64,000 nt of DNA from Nitrososphaerota archaeon (GCA_029785615.1 JAFLZH010000001.1:2629-66628), one strand, 5' to 3'; positions 16,707 to 25,965 are shown, numbered from the stretch's first letter. Notes: a model not told the origin generated them from the letters alone. Made by a program: numbers and translations.

Positions 16707-19436
16707 TTGAACGAAAAGAAGCAGGCCCTGAAGGCCAAGTTCTCCTCCGGCTACAAAAAGTACTACGTCGTGGACCTGTTCAAGAGGGAGGGGTACGTCA
16801 GGAAGAAGTGCGAGAGCTGCGGCAAGCACTTCTGGACGCTGCGGCCGGAAAGGACCAGGTGCGACGACCAGCCCTGCTCTCCTTACACGTTCATCGGCGA
16901 CCCGCCCGCCTCCAGGAGGCTCAGCTACGTCGAGACCTGGAAGGCCGTCGAGTCCTTCTTCAAGAGGAACGGGCATGCCGTAGTCAAGCGCTACCCTGTG
17001 GTAAGCAGGTGGCGCCCCGACCTCTACTTCACCGTCGCGTCGATAATCGACTTCCAGAGGGTGGAAGGCGGGAAGGTGGTCTTCACTCTTCCGGCCAACC
17101 CCCTCGTGGTCCCGCAGATGTGCCTGAGGTTCAACGACGTCCCCACGGTCGGGGTCAACGGGAAGCACGGCACCTCCTTCTGCATGGTCGGCCAGACCGC
17201 CCTGGCGAACAGGGAGGGGTACTGGAAGGACAGGACCATCGACCTCGACTTCGAGCTCCTCACGAAGGTCTTCGGCATACCCAAGGAGGAGGTGTCCTTC
17301 GACGAGGACGTCTGGATGGGGTATGGGGCCTTCGGCTACTCGCTCCAGTACAACGTCAGGGGGCTTGAAACCGGGAACGCTGTCTTCACGGCCTTCGAAG
17401 GCAGCCCAGAGAAGTACGTCCAGCTCAAGGAAGGGGTCGTAGACATGGGGGCGGGGCTCGAGCGCCTTACCTGGCTCACCCAGGGCACCCCTACGGCCTA
17501 CGACTCGTACTTCGCCCCAGTCCTGAGGAAGATGCGGGAGGAGAATGCCGTCGAGTACGACGAACGCCTCTTCAGGAGATACTCCGCCCTCGCAGGCGAG
17601 ATCAACCTGGACGAGTACCGGAACCTCGACGAGGCGAGGCTGAAGATCGCCGGAGCCCTGGGCGACGACGTTTCGCACCTGGCAAAGCAGTTCGGCGCCC
17701 TGGAGGCCATGTACGCCATCGCCGACCACACACGGTCGCTCCTCTTCGCCATCGCCGACGGCATGCTCCCGAGCAACTCGGGTGGAGGCTACAACCTGAG
17801 GATGATCTACAGGCGGGCGCGGAACTTCATCAACTACTACAAGTTCAGGCTGACTGTCCCTGACCTCGTCGACTGGCACATCGACCAGCTCAGGGGGATG
17901 TACCCGGAGCTTGCAGGACACCACTCTGATGTGAAGAAGGTGCTGGAAGTCGAGGAGTCCAGGTACCTGTCTTCCGCCGAGAGGGCGGCCAAGATAGTGG
18001 CTTCCATCTCGTCCGGCGGGAGGGAGCTGGGGACCGACGACCTGGTGAGGCTCTACGACTCGGACGGGGTCACCCCGGAGCAGCTCATCGAGGCCGGCGC
18101 GAGGGTAAGCCCGCCCGAGGGATTCTACGAGAAGGTCCAGGCAAGGCACCTTACCCGCGAGATCGAGCAGCCGACGCTCCAGTTCGACACACGGGGGGTC
18201 CCGCCGACGAGGCTATGGTACTACGAGGAGGGGGCCCCCATGGACTTTACCGCCAAGGTCCTGAAGGTCTTCCAGGGGAACCACGTCGTCCTAGACAGGA
18301 CGGTCTTCTACCCGCGCGGCGGAGGCCAGGAGCCCGACCGGGGGCTTCTCGGCGGAGCGAAGGTGGTGGACATCGAGAAATATGGCGAAGTGGTGATCCA
18401 CAAAGTGGAGGGGAAGGCTCCCAGAGCCGGGACGAGGGTGGAGTGCCACGTCGACCAGAGGCGGCGGCGGAGGGTCACCCAGGTCCACACTGCGACCCAC
18501 ATACTCAACGGCTCTTCCAGGGAAGTGCTCGGGCCCTGGGTCTGGCAGCATTCAGCCTTCAAGGAGGAGGACTATGGGAGGATAGACATCACCCACTTCT
18601 CACACCTGACCGAGGCCGAGGTGCAAAAGATCGAAGACCTGGCCAACGACGTCGTCAGGCGAGACCTGGCGGTGAAGAACACCTTCATGCCGCGGAAGGA
18701 GGCGGAGGAGAAGTACGGCTTCAGGCTCTACCAGGGAGGGGTTGTCCCAGGCAAGCTCGTCAGGGTGGTCGACATAGGGGGGTGGGACATAGAGGCGTGC
18801 GGGGGGACCCACGCCAGGTCCACCGGCGAGGTGGGGCTCATCAAGGTCACGAAGGCCGAAAGGGTCCAGGACGGTGTCGAGAGGCTCGAGTTCGTAGCCG
18901 GAGAGGCGGCCATAGAGTACATGCACAGGATGGACTCCGAGCTCGGCGAGCTCTCGGCCGTGCTTAACACCCAGAGGGAGAACCTCCCCAAGGTGGCGAG
19001 GGGTCTCCTCAAGGACCTCGAAGAGTCCAGGGCCCGCGAGAAGCGCCTCGGGCAGACCATGGTCGAGATGTCCACAACCGGCGTAGCCGCCGAAGCCAAG
19101 ACGGTGGGCAACGCAAAGCTATACGTCTCGACGAATCCTCCCCTGGGGGAGGAACAGATTATAGTCCAGGGGCAGAAGAGCGTATCGTCCGAGCCGTCGC
19201 TGATCTACATCGCAGTATTCTCAGCGGGCAAGTCCGCCCGCATCGTCTGCTTCGTCGGCCAAGCCGCCGTCAAGGCAGGCTTCTCCGCCACCGAGATCGT
19301 TAGGAAGCTGGCCCCCGCCCTCGGGGGTTCCGGTGGGGGTTCCCAGTCATTCGCCCAGGGCGGCGGTCCGCTCGTGGCCAAGATAGACGAAACATCTTCG
19401 CTCGCCCAGAGCCTCCTCCCGCCCGCCACGAGTTGA
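16707..19436 (+). CDS. alaS: Alanyl-tRNA synthetase (archaeal type)
   Basis: Charges tRNA-Ala and edits mischarged Ser and Gly. 909 residues. The N-terminal archaeal extension carries KKCESCGKHFWTLRPERTRC, a likely zinc site. The class II catalytic core is seen in VSRWRPDLYFTVASIIDFQ, LRFNDVPTVGVNGKHGTSF and AGLERLTWL. The editing domain has its metal site in VHTATHILNGSSREVLG (HxxxH) and CGGTHARSTGEVG (CxxxH). A C-terminal helical and DHHA1-like domain ends in GGSGGGSQSFAQGGG. The TTG at 16707 is the only early start. leuS follows almost without a gap. Confidence 0.97.
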   Translation: MNEKKQALKAKFSSGYKKYYVVDLFKREGYVRKKCESCGKHFWTLRPERTRCDDQPCSPYTFIGDPPASRRLSYVETWKAVESFFKRNGHAVVKRYPVVSRWRPDLYFTVASIIDFQRVEGGKVVFTLPANPLVVPQMCLRFNDVPTVGVNGKHGTSFCMVGQTALANREGYWKDRTIDLDFELLTKVFGIPKEEVSFDEDVWMGYGAFGYSLQYNVRGLETGNAVFTAFEGSPEKYVQLKEGVVDMGAGLERLTWLTQGTPTAYDSYFAPVLRKMREENAVEYDERLFRRYSALAGEINLDEYRNLDEARLKIAGALGDDVSHLAKQFGALEAMYAIADHTRSLLFAIADGMLPSNSGGGYNLRMIYRRARNFINYYKFRLTVPDLVDWHIDQLRGMYPELAGHHSDVKKVLEVEESRYLSSAERAAKIVASISSGGRELGTDDLVRLYDSDGVTPEQLIEAGARVSPPEGFYEKVQARHLTREIEQPTLQFDTRGVPPTRLWYYEEGAPMDFTAKVLKVFQGNHVVLDRTVFYPRGGGQEPDRGLLGGAKVVDIEKYGEVVIHKVEGKAPRAGTRVECHVDQRRRRRVTQVHTATHILNGSSREVLGPWVWQHSAFKEEDYGRIDITHFSHLTEAEVQKIEDLANDVVRRDLAVKNTFMPRKEAEEKYGFRLYQGGVVPGKLVRVVDIGGWDIEACGGTHARSTGEVGLIKVTKAERVQDGVERLEFVAGEAAIEYMHRMDSELGELSAVLNTQRENLPKVARGLLKDLEESRAREKRLGQTMVEMSTTGVAAEAKTVGNAKLYVSTNPPLGEEQIIVQGQKSVSSEPSLIYIAVFSAGKSARIVCFVGQAAVKAGFSATEIVRKLAPALGGSGGGSQSFAQGGGPLVAKIDETSSLAQSLLPPATS

Positions 19437-19441
19437 CTGGC

Positions 19442-22270
19442 ATGTCGGCGCGAGAGAAGTACTGGCTGAAGGTCTGGAACGACAGGCGCGTCTTCGAGCC
19501 TGACCCTGTGCAGGGAAAGAAGAAGGCGTTCGTGACCTTCCCCTTCCCCTACATGAACGCCGCGGTCCACGTGGGGACTGCGTTCACCGCCTCCAGGGTC
19601 GAGTTCTATGCCCGGTTCAGGCGCCTGCAGGGATACAACGTCCTCTTCCCCTGGGCCTGGCACTGGACCGGCAAGACTATCGTGGGGATGAGCCAGAGGC
19701 TCAAGCAGGGGGACGCCGCGGCCCGCCGCGCCTTCGTCGAGGCGGACGGCATCCCCGCGAAGGAGGTGGAGAAGTTCACCGACCCGGAGTACCTGGCATC
19801 CTACTACACCAAGGCAAGCCGCCAGGTAGTGAAAGACACCGGCTTCTCGATAGACTGGCGGCGGGAGTTCAGGACCATCGACCCGGCGTTCAGGAAGTTC
19901 GTGGAGTGGCAGTACCTCCGCCTCCGCGAGCTCGGCTATGTCGTCCAGGGGACCCACCCAGTGGTGTGGTGCCCCAACGACAAGAGCCCGACGGGGGACC
20001 ACGACAGGATGGAGGGGGAGGGGGTCTCTCCCCAGGAGTTCACCTTGATCAAGTTCCACCTCGGGGAGTGGGCGCTGGTCGCCGCCACCCTCCGTCCCGA
20101 GACGATCTACGGAGCGACCAACCTCTGGGTGAACCCCGAAGCCGAGTACAGCGAAGCCAGGGTAGACGGCGAGCTGTGGGTGGTGAGCTCGAGCGCACTG
20201 GGGAGGCTTGTGGAGCAGAAGCACGATGTCGTCCCCATCCGCTCCTTCAAGGGCGCGGACCTCGTCGCGCGGTACGCCATGGCCCCGCTGACCGGGAAGT
20301 CCCTCCCCGTGCTCCCGGCCAAGTTCGTTGACGACACGCTGGGGACCGGCGTGGTGTTCAGCGTCCCTGCCCATGCCCCCTATGACTTCGCAGCCCTCAG
20401 GGACATCCAGGAGGGGAGGATCGAGACTGGGAGGCAGGTGAAGGAGATCGCAGACGCGCTGGCTCCCATCCCGATACTCACTGTCAAGGGGTACTCGCAG
20501 ATCCCCGCAAAGGACGCGGTCGAGAGGCTCGGCATCAAGGACTCCACCGACAGCCGTCTCGAGGAGGCCACGGCCGAGGTGTACAGCGCGGAGTTCCACG
20601 GCGGCGTGCTGTCCCACGCATCGGGCCCGATGGCGGGGCTTGCCGTGAGCGAAGCAAAGGCGAAGGCAGCCGACCTCCTGGCCAAGACCGAGAGGCTGGG
20701 GAATATGTACGAGCTCTCCGAGAAGGTGGTCTGCAGGTGCGGGACCAGGTGCTACGTGAAGATACTCGAGAACCAGTGGTTCCTGAACTACTCCAATCCT
20801 GAGTGGAAGGCGAAGGCCAGGCGGGTTGTCGAGCAGGCAGCCGTCTATCCCGAGGACGCGAGGCAGTGGTTCTACTCCACCATCGAATGGCTCAACGACT
20901 GGCCTTGCGCCAGGCGCTCGGGGATGGGGACCAAGATACCCTGGGACAAGGACTGGATAGTCGAGACGCTCAGCGACTCCACGATATACATGGCCTACTA
21001 CTGCGTCAGCAAGTTCGTCAACGCAGAGAAGCTCGCCCCGGAGAGCCTTACCCCCGATGTCCTAGACTACGTCTTCTTCGGAAAAGGCAACCCCCCCAGC
21101 CTGGCGAAGGCCGCCGGGACCACGGAGAAGAGACTCAGGGAGGTCAGAGAGGAGTTCTCTTACTGGTACCCCGTCGACCTGCGCAACTCCGCCAAGGAGC
21201 TCATCCCCAACCACCTCACTTTCTACGCCTTCCACCACGCCGCGCTCTTCCCAGAGCGCCAGTGGCCGAAGGGCCTCGGGATCAACGGCATGATACTCAT
21301 CGAAGGAAAGAAGATGAGCAAGACCAAGGGTAACTTCGTCACCTGGAAGGGCGCCCTCGAGAAGTACGGCGCTGACGGCTTCAGGCTCGCCCTCGCGCTC
21401 ACCGCAGACGGAATGGACGACGCCGACTGGAGGGACAGGGCGGCCGAAGATTCCAAGGGGAAGGTGGAGGCGGTCCTCCCATTCGTCAAGAAGACGCTGA
21501 AGTCAGCCAAGGACAGGAAGGCGGACGGGCTCGACTCATGGCTCATCTCCACCGTTCACAGGAGGATAGAGACGGCCACGGTGGCGATGGAGGAGCTCAG
21601 AGTGAGGCGCGCGGCTGCGACAATATTCCTCGACACCTGGAACGATATCAGGTACTACCTCCGGCGGGCAGGCTCGCCCAGGAAACAGACCCTGGTCGAC
21701 GTGTTCAGCGCCTGGGTCAGGATGATGAGCCCCTTCACCCCCTTCATGGCCGAAGACATGAACCACGAGCTGGGCGGGAGGGGGCTGGTCTGCCAGGCCG
21801 ACTGGCCCTCCCTGAAGGACTTCCCCCTGGATGAGGGGGCGGAGCTGGCTGAGGCGGTCGTCGACAGGGTGCTGGACGACGCTCGGAACGTGCTGAAGGT
21901 GGTCAAGGGGACCAGATCAAGGCTCAACGTCTATGTGTGCTCGGACGAAGCGAAGGCCTACTTCCTGGAGCTCACCGCGGCGAAGCAGAGCAAGGGAAAC
22001 GTCAGCCAGGTGTTGAAGAAATACGCGGCCCTGAAGATCCAGCCAGACAGGGTCTTCAAGCTCCTCTATGAACTGGGGGACGAACTCTTCGGCAAAATCG
22101 CCTCCTCCAAGGGCTTCGACGAGTTCAGCTCCCTTTCGGGAGCCTCCGAGTTCATGTCGAAGGAACTGGGGCTAGAGGTGGTAATCCAGAAGGCTGGCAA
22201 GCAGACCCACGACCCTGCCAACAAGGCGAGGGAAGCGTTGCCTGCGAAGCCGGCGTTTTTCCTAGAGTGA
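19442..22270 (+). CDS. leuS: Leucyl-tRNA synthetase (archaeal type)
   Basis: Charges tRNA-Leu. 942 residues. HIGH motif variant NAAVHVGTAFT at about residue 36, the CP1 editing domain (TLRPETIYGATNLWVNP, TGVVFSVPAHAPYDFAAL), the KMSKS loop as GKKMSKTKGNF at about 620, and the archaeal C-terminal anticodon and recognition domains. ATG at 19442 is chosen; a TTG at 19433 overlapping the alaS stop would add three residues. With alaS it forms a synthetase pair. In the HIGH motif the last two positions are V-G, as in many archaeal LeuRS. Confidence 0.96.
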   Translation: MSAREKYWLKVWNDRRVFEPDPVQGKKKAFVTFPFPYMNAAVHVGTAFTASRVEFYARFRRLQGYNVLFPWAWHWTGKTIVGMSQRLKQGDAAARRAFVEADGIPAKEVEKFTDPEYLASYYTKASRQVVKDTGFSIDWRREFRTIDPAFRKFVEWQYLRLRELGYVVQGTHPVVWCPNDKSPTGDHDRMEGEGVSPQEFTLIKFHLGEWALVAATLRPETIYGATNLWVNPEAEYSEARVDGELWVVSSSALGRLVEQKHDVVPIRSFKGADLVARYAMAPLTGKSLPVLPAKFVDDTLGTGVVFSVPAHAPYDFAALRDIQEGRIETGRQVKEIADALAPIPILTVKGYSQIPAKDAVERLGIKDSTDSRLEEATAEVYSAEFHGGVLSHASGPMAGLAVSEAKAKAADLLAKTERLGNMYELSEKVVCRCGTRCYVKILENQWFLNYSNPEWKAKARRVVEQAAVYPEDARQWFYSTIEWLNDWPCARRSGMGTKIPWDKDWIVETLSDSTIYMAYYCVSKFVNAEKLAPESLTPDVLDYVFFGKGNPPSLAKAAGTTEKRLREVREEFSYWYPVDLRNSAKELIPNHLTFYAFHHAALFPERQWPKGLGINGMILIEGKKMSKTKGNFVTWKGALEKYGADGFRLALALTADGMDDADWRDRAAEDSKGKVEAVLPFVKKTLKSAKDRKADGLDSWLISTVHRRIETATVAMEELRVRRAAATIFLDTWNDIRYYLRRAGSPRKQTLVDVFSAWVRMMSPFTPFMAEDMNHELGGRGLVCQADWPSLKDFPLDEGAELAEAVVDRVLDDARNVLKVVKGTRSRLNVYVCSDEAKAYFLELTAAKQSKGNVSQVLKKYAALKIQPDRVFKLLYELGDELFGKIASSKGFDEFSSLSGASEFMSKELGLEVVIQKAGKQTHDPANKAREALPAKPAFFLE

Positions 22271-22300
22271 AGGTGCTGATGCCAGGGGCTGTGGCCGAGC

Positions 22301-22441
22301 CTAGCCGCCTATCTTGAACATCTTGGTCCCGCAGATCGGGCAGGTCCCTGATGTCGCGTGCCTACCGTTCTTCATGGTCACGCTCCGAGGGTTCTTCACC
22401 TCTCGTGATGCCTTGCATTTCACGCAGTACGCTGAAACCAT
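22301..22441 (-). CDS. DUF5679-like zinc-ribbon mini-protein
   Basis: 46 residues, not in the ORF track: one zinc ribbon with YCVKCKASREVKNP at the N-terminus and TSGTCPICGTKMFKIG at the C-terminus, so four cysteines in two CxxC pairs. It resembles the small conserved proteins annotated DUF5679. Function is unknown in this family; some small zinc ribbons are associated with translation or transcription. The ATG at 22441 lies about 30 nt below a TTTATAG sequence on this strand, so it is probably transcribed alone. Convergent with leuS. Confidence 0.75.
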   Translation of the reverse strand: MVSAYCVKCKASREVKNPRSVTMKNGRHATSGTCPICGTKMFKIGG

Positions 22442-22544
22442 ATGCCCCCTTCCGCTGCGTTCCGCTATAAACTACTCCATTGGAACGCTTCGGACCCTGA
22501 GCGCGCTCAGGGTTCAAATACGCCTGTCAAGGTCGTAGGTCTGG

Positions 22545-23450
22545 ATGCTCCCCGACGAGGAGAAGGCGCTCAAGGAGGTGGCTCGGACCCGGATGTCCGA
22601 CGAGTGGTCCGACTACACGCTCTATGAGCGACTCTCGAAGACAGTAGACCACGAAAGTCCCTTCGCGGAGATCCTCAGGACCCTATCGACCACGGAGCAC
22701 AGGCACTACGAGTTCTGGAGGAAGTACGTCCCCGGGGAGGAGCCGAGGCTCGCCAAGCTGAAACTCTACTGGGTGCTCTTCCTGAGGAAGTTCCTCGGTC
22801 TCACGTTCGCCACGCGGTACCTGGACAGGCACGAGGAGAGCGTGGTGAAGACGTACCAGGGCTTCGCGCCCCTCATCCCGGAGAAGGACAGAGCCGACTT
22901 CGACGAGATGGTGGCAGACGAGAAGGACCATGAGAAGGCCCTGGAGATGAAGGTCGAGAGCTCCGCGGTCCGCTACATCTCGTTCGTCGTGCTCGGCCTG
23001 GCCGATTCACTCGTGGAGATATCGGGCATCCACGCCGGATCTCTGGGGTTCTACGACCTGACCGAGGTCGCCGGGCTCGCCGGGGTGATCGCCGGGGCCG
23101 CCGCATCGCTGGCCATGGCTTCAGCCGCCTACGCCCAGGCGAAGCAGGGGAATTTCGAAGGCTCCGCAAGGCTGAGCGCATTCTACACGGGAGTGTCCTA
23201 CTTCCTGACCGCCATAGCCCTCGCGACCCCTTATTTCCTGACGAGGAACATGATACTAGCCTTGTCTTCATCCCTTTCGCTCGCCGTGGTGATACTCGCG
23301 GTCACCACCTGGTACAGCGTGGTAGTCCAGCAGAAGACCTTCTTCAGGGACTTCGTCGAGATACTGCTGATCCTTTTCGGTGCGACCGTGGCCCTGTACT
23401 TCTTCGGTTATGTGGTCCACGGCGTGCTCCCCAACATCCGAGTCAGCTAG
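22545..23450 (+). CDS. Ferritin-like/VIT1 membrane protein (iron transporter, MbfA type)
   Basis: Predicted iron or manganese exporter. Residues 1-140 form a ferritin-like (rubrerythrin) domain with spaced Glu and ExxH elements (HESPFAEILRTLSTTEHRHYEFW, DEMVADEKDHEKALEMK) that could bind a di-iron centre. Residues 145-301 are the CCC1/VIT1 membrane domain with about five spans and the conserved GLADSLVEISGIHAGSLGF. This two-domain architecture is known from bacterial MbfA. ATG 22545 is the first in frame after a divergent intergenic region. No operon partner. Confidence 0.85.
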   Translation: MLPDEEKALKEVARTRMSDEWSDYTLYERLSKTVDHESPFAEILRTLSTTEHRHYEFWRKYVPGEEPRLAKLKLYWVLFLRKFLGLTFATRYLDRHEESVVKTYQGFAPLIPEKDRADFDEMVADEKDHEKALEMKVESSAVRYISFVVLGLADSLVEISGIHAGSLGFYDLTEVAGLAGVIAGAAASLAMASAAYAQAKQGNFEGSARLSAFYTGVSYFLTAIALATPYFLTRNMILALSSSLSLAVVILAVTTWYSVVVQQKTFFRDFVEILLILFGATVALYFFGYVVHGVLPNIRVS

Positions 23451-23529
23451 GGCGCTCCTCACAGGGAATTCAGCAAGAACCAGACAAAACGTCTTATTAC
23501 CGAACCTGCCGCCGTGACCCAGTGAGCAA

Positions 23530-24378
23530 TTGCAGAGGGAAGTAGCAGGGTCGAAGGCGCCATCGAAGGCCGAACTTGTGAAGCGGGTCTGCGACTTCCT
23601 GAAGGAGAACTCCACTTCACGTGTCACCCTCGCGACCCTCGGTGAGAGGTTCTGTCTCAGTCCGTTCCACCTGCAGAGGACCTTCGCCGAGGTGATGGGT
23701 ATGTCCCCCCGCGAGTATCTAGAGGAGTGCAGGCTCAGCCTCCTCAGGTCAAGGCTGGCCAGCGGCGAGCCCGTGGTCAACGCCCTGAGGGGGACGGGCT
23801 ACTCCGCGCAGAGCTGGCTCTACGAAGACTCCCGGAGGAGGCTCGGGATGACCCCCGCGACCTACAGGAAGGGAGGGGCCGGGGCATGCGTCGGCTACGC
23901 GATCGGCGATTCGCCTATCGGCCGCATCCTCCTGGCCAGCACGGACCACGGCGTGTGCTCGGTCAAGGCAGGTCGGAGCGACGCTGAGCTTCTGAAGGCG
24001 CTTGTCGCCGAATTCCCCAGGGCCGAGATAGCAAAGTCGGACGGCGCGAAGAACTACCTCGACACTCTGCAGAATCATCTTCGCGGCCAGGAGGCGAAGT
24101 TTCCCTTGGACATAAGAGGCACCGACTTCCAGATGCGGGTCTGGACCGCATTGCGGCTCATCCCTCTTGGGGAGACGAGGTCCTATCAGGAGGTGGCAGA
24201 GATGGTAGGCAAGCCGCGCGCGGTCAGGGCAGTGGCGAACGCCTGCGGCTCCAACCCCGTCCCCCTGATAATACCATGCCACAGGGTGATCCGGAAGGAC
24301 GGGAGCCTGGGTGGCTACGGCATGGGGATCGGAAGGAAGAGGGCCCTCCTCGCGAAGGAACGGGGCCTGGCCGCATAA
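23530..24378 (+). CDS. AraC-type HTH / O6-alkylguanine-DNA methyltransferase fusion (Ada-like)
   Basis: Residues 15-115 are an AraC-family DNA-binding domain (TLATLGERFCLSPFHLQRTFAEVMGMSPREYL, then GYSAQSWLYEDSRRRLGMTPATYRK). Residues 120-282 are a methylguanine methyltransferase domain with the suicide cysteine in IPCHRVIRKDG and the helix PRAVRAVANACGSNP that carries the arginine finger. This is E. coli Ada without its N-terminal zinc/Cys phosphotriester domain. It may both repair O6-alkylguanine and regulate genes, but without the N-terminal methyl acceptor the switch would differ. AraC-type HTH domains are rare in archaea, so bacterial origin is likely. TTG start at 23530 follows a TATA-like stretch. 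Confidence 0.9.
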   Translation: MQREVAGSKAPSKAELVKRVCDFLKENSTSRVTLATLGERFCLSPFHLQRTFAEVMGMSPREYLEECRLSLLRSRLASGEPVVNALRGTGYSAQSWLYEDSRRRLGMTPATYRKGGAGACVGYAIGDSPIGRILLASTDHGVCSVKAGRSDAELLKALVAEFPRAEIAKSDGAKNYLDTLQNHLRGQEAKFPLDIRGTDFQMRVWTALRLIPLGETRSYQEVAEMVGKPRAVRAVANACGSNPVPLIIPCHRVIRKDGSLGGYGMGIGRKRALLAKERGLAA

Positions 24379-24517
24379 GGCCGCCGCGTCCCAGGAACCC
24401 AAGGCAGGGCTCCCACTCTGGATACCGGCGCCAGCGGCGAACGCCCGCCCGGGACCATCGCTCGCCTTGCAGGTTGCTGCATAACTTCATCTATGAGGCA
24501 GCCTCCGGCAGAGGTTC

Positions 24518-25450
24518 ATGATGCCACCGACGCCGAGGAGCCTGCTTTCGGTCGCCGACCTTTCACCTGAAGAAATGGAGTCGCTCGTCGCGCGATCCGG
24601 GGCGCTGAAGAGGCAGATCAGGTCGAGGCGGCCGTCGGGGGCCCTCTCGGGTTCGGCCGTAGGACTTCTGTTCGAGAAGCCTTCCACGCGGACAAGGACG
24701 AGCTTTGAGGTTGCCACGCTGAGGCTCGGGGGCGCGCCCGTCTACCTCGCGGCCAACGAACTCCAGCTCAGCCGCGGAGAGCCCGTCAAAGACACCGCCA
24801 GGATACTGGGAGGGTACCTCGACGTCATAGTGGGGCGGGTCTTCTCCCAGGACACCCTGGTCCAGCTGGCTGCCTACTCGGGGAGGCCCGTAATCAACGC
24901 GCTCAGCGACTCGGAGCACCCGACTCAGGCGATAAGCGACCTGCTGACCATCAAGGAGGCCAAGGGTAAGCTGCGGGGTACAACGCTAGCCTACGTCGGG
25001 GACGGCAACAACGTCTGCAACTCGCTGCTCCTGGCAGGGGCCCTCGCCGGGATGAACGTGTTGGCGGCCTCTCCCGAAGGATACGAGCCCGAAAGCTCGC
25101 TCGTCCGCAAGGCGAGGTCTCTGGCCAAGAAGACGGGCGGGAGCATCGAAGTGGTCAGGGACCCGAAGGACGCTGTCGCCGGAGCGGACGCGGTCTATAC
25201 CGATGTCTGGGTGAGCATGGGGGAAGAGAAGGAGCAGGCGGAGAGGCACCGGGCGTTCAAGGGGTACCAGGTCAACTCAGCCCTGATGAAGTCAGCCCCC
25301 AAGGGGGCTGTCGTCATGCACTGCCTCCCCGCCCACCGCGGCCTGGAGATCACCGACGAAGTCCTGGAAGGGAAGCAGTCGGTCGCCTGGCAGCAGGGCG
25401 AGAACAAACTCTACGGCGCGGCCGCTTCCCTCGAATTCGTGGTGCGGTAG
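24518..25450 (+). CDS. argF: Ornithine carbamoyltransferase
   Basis: Makes citrulline from ornithine and carbamoyl phosphate. Motifs: carbamoyl-phosphate site KPSTRTRTSFEVA, DSEHPTQAISD, YVGDGNNVCNSLLLAGA, the ornithine-binding loop DVWVSMGEEKEQ and HCLPAHRG. 310 residues is typical. It completes, with argG, argH and the lysW cluster, the arginine pathway, but sits 13.6 kb away from them and alone. Two adjacent ATGs (24518, 24521) are equivalent. Confidence 0.97.
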   Translation: MMPPTPRSLLSVADLSPEEMESLVARSGALKRQIRSRRPSGALSGSAVGLLFEKPSTRTRTSFEVATLRLGGAPVYLAANELQLSRGEPVKDTARILGGYLDVIVGRVFSQDTLVQLAAYSGRPVINALSDSEHPTQAISDLLTIKEAKGKLRGTTLAYVGDGNNVCNSLLLAGALAGMNVLAASPEGYEPESSLVRKARSLAKKTGGSIEVVRDPKDAVAGADAVYTDVWVSMGEEKEQAERHRAFKGYQVNSALMKSAPKGAVVMHCLPAHRGLEITDEVLEGKQSVAWQQGENKLYGAAASLEFVVR

Positions 25451-25853
25451 GCCGCTCAGCGGCGCCGGAAAACGATTCGAGCATGGCGTCGGCGGCCGAG
25501 CCACGAACCCACCAATGCGGGACCCTATCTCGCAAGACCGCCCCGGCTCCTGATACTCTCCACGAGTCCCTTGCACCGTGAGCCCTCACTCGCACCCTCC
25601 GGCAGCGGGGAGTAGGGCACGAGCGAAGCGAAGATCGGGCGGGTCCGTTGCCCTGTTCATGAAAGCGAGGTTGGATGCCAGTTCTCCGGGAGGTGGAAGA
25701 CGTACGCGATCTAGTCGCGGACCGCCGGAACCGCGTTGGCCTCTTCGAGCTTCTTGATGGCAAGTGGTGCGCCTTCCCCGTCTCCGACTCGCGCCACCCT
25801 CATTGCTCTCCTGGTACTAGTTTCAGGTCCAGAGTACAATGGAAGATGGTTAA
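25451..25853. other. Spacer between argF and tRNA-Arg
   Basis: About 400 nt with no convincing gene. A 30-codon frame on the minus strand (listed separately) is the only feature with protein-like composition. ORF-track entries here are short, Arg/Pro/Ser rich and unlike known families. Confidence 0.5.
25711..25803 (-). CDS. Possible mini-protein, unknown
   Basis: ATG to TAG frame of 30 residues, MRVARVGDGEGAPLAIKKLE..., with a balanced composition unlike the Arg/Pro-rich shadow frames around it. It may be the surviving N-terminus of a longer gene, or chance. No family is recognised. Confidence 0.22.
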   Translation of the reverse strand: MRVARVGDGEGAPLAIKKLEEANAVPAVRD

Positions 25854-25965
25854 CGGGCCCGGTGGGATTTGAACCCACGACCTCTGCGAGCCTAGGCTCC
25901 CTACAGCTTAGAAGGCTGCCACGCTATCCGTACTCCGCTCCCTCATGGATCTGCGCTACGGGCCC
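25854..25965 (-). tRNA. tRNA-Arg (TCT) with two apparent non-anticodon introns
   Basis: 112 nt, versus about 75 expected. Acceptor GGGCCCG pairs with CGGGCCC at the 3' end; discriminator G; anticodon stem GCAGC/GCTGT with loop CTTCTAA gives TCT; T-arm GTGGG-TTCAAAT-CCCAC. Two extra stretches break the rest: about 17 nt in the D-loop between GCGCAGATC and CGGATAGCGT, and about 19 nt in the variable loop between GCTGTA and GGTCGTGGG, the latter containing the palindrome GAGCCTAGGCTC. Removing them leaves a normal 76-nt tRNA. Archaea of this group are known to have introns at such positions, cut by the tRNA endonuclease; exact boundaries are my estimate. Confidence 0.8.

Noticed and set aside
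16662-18149. 495-aa minus-strand ORF opposite alaS
   Set aside because: Antisense shadow of alaS; the plus strand has all AlaRS motifs.
19205-20617. 470-aa minus-strand ORF opposite alaS and leuS
   Set aside because: Spans two clearly coding genes on the other strand; composition typical of a shadow.
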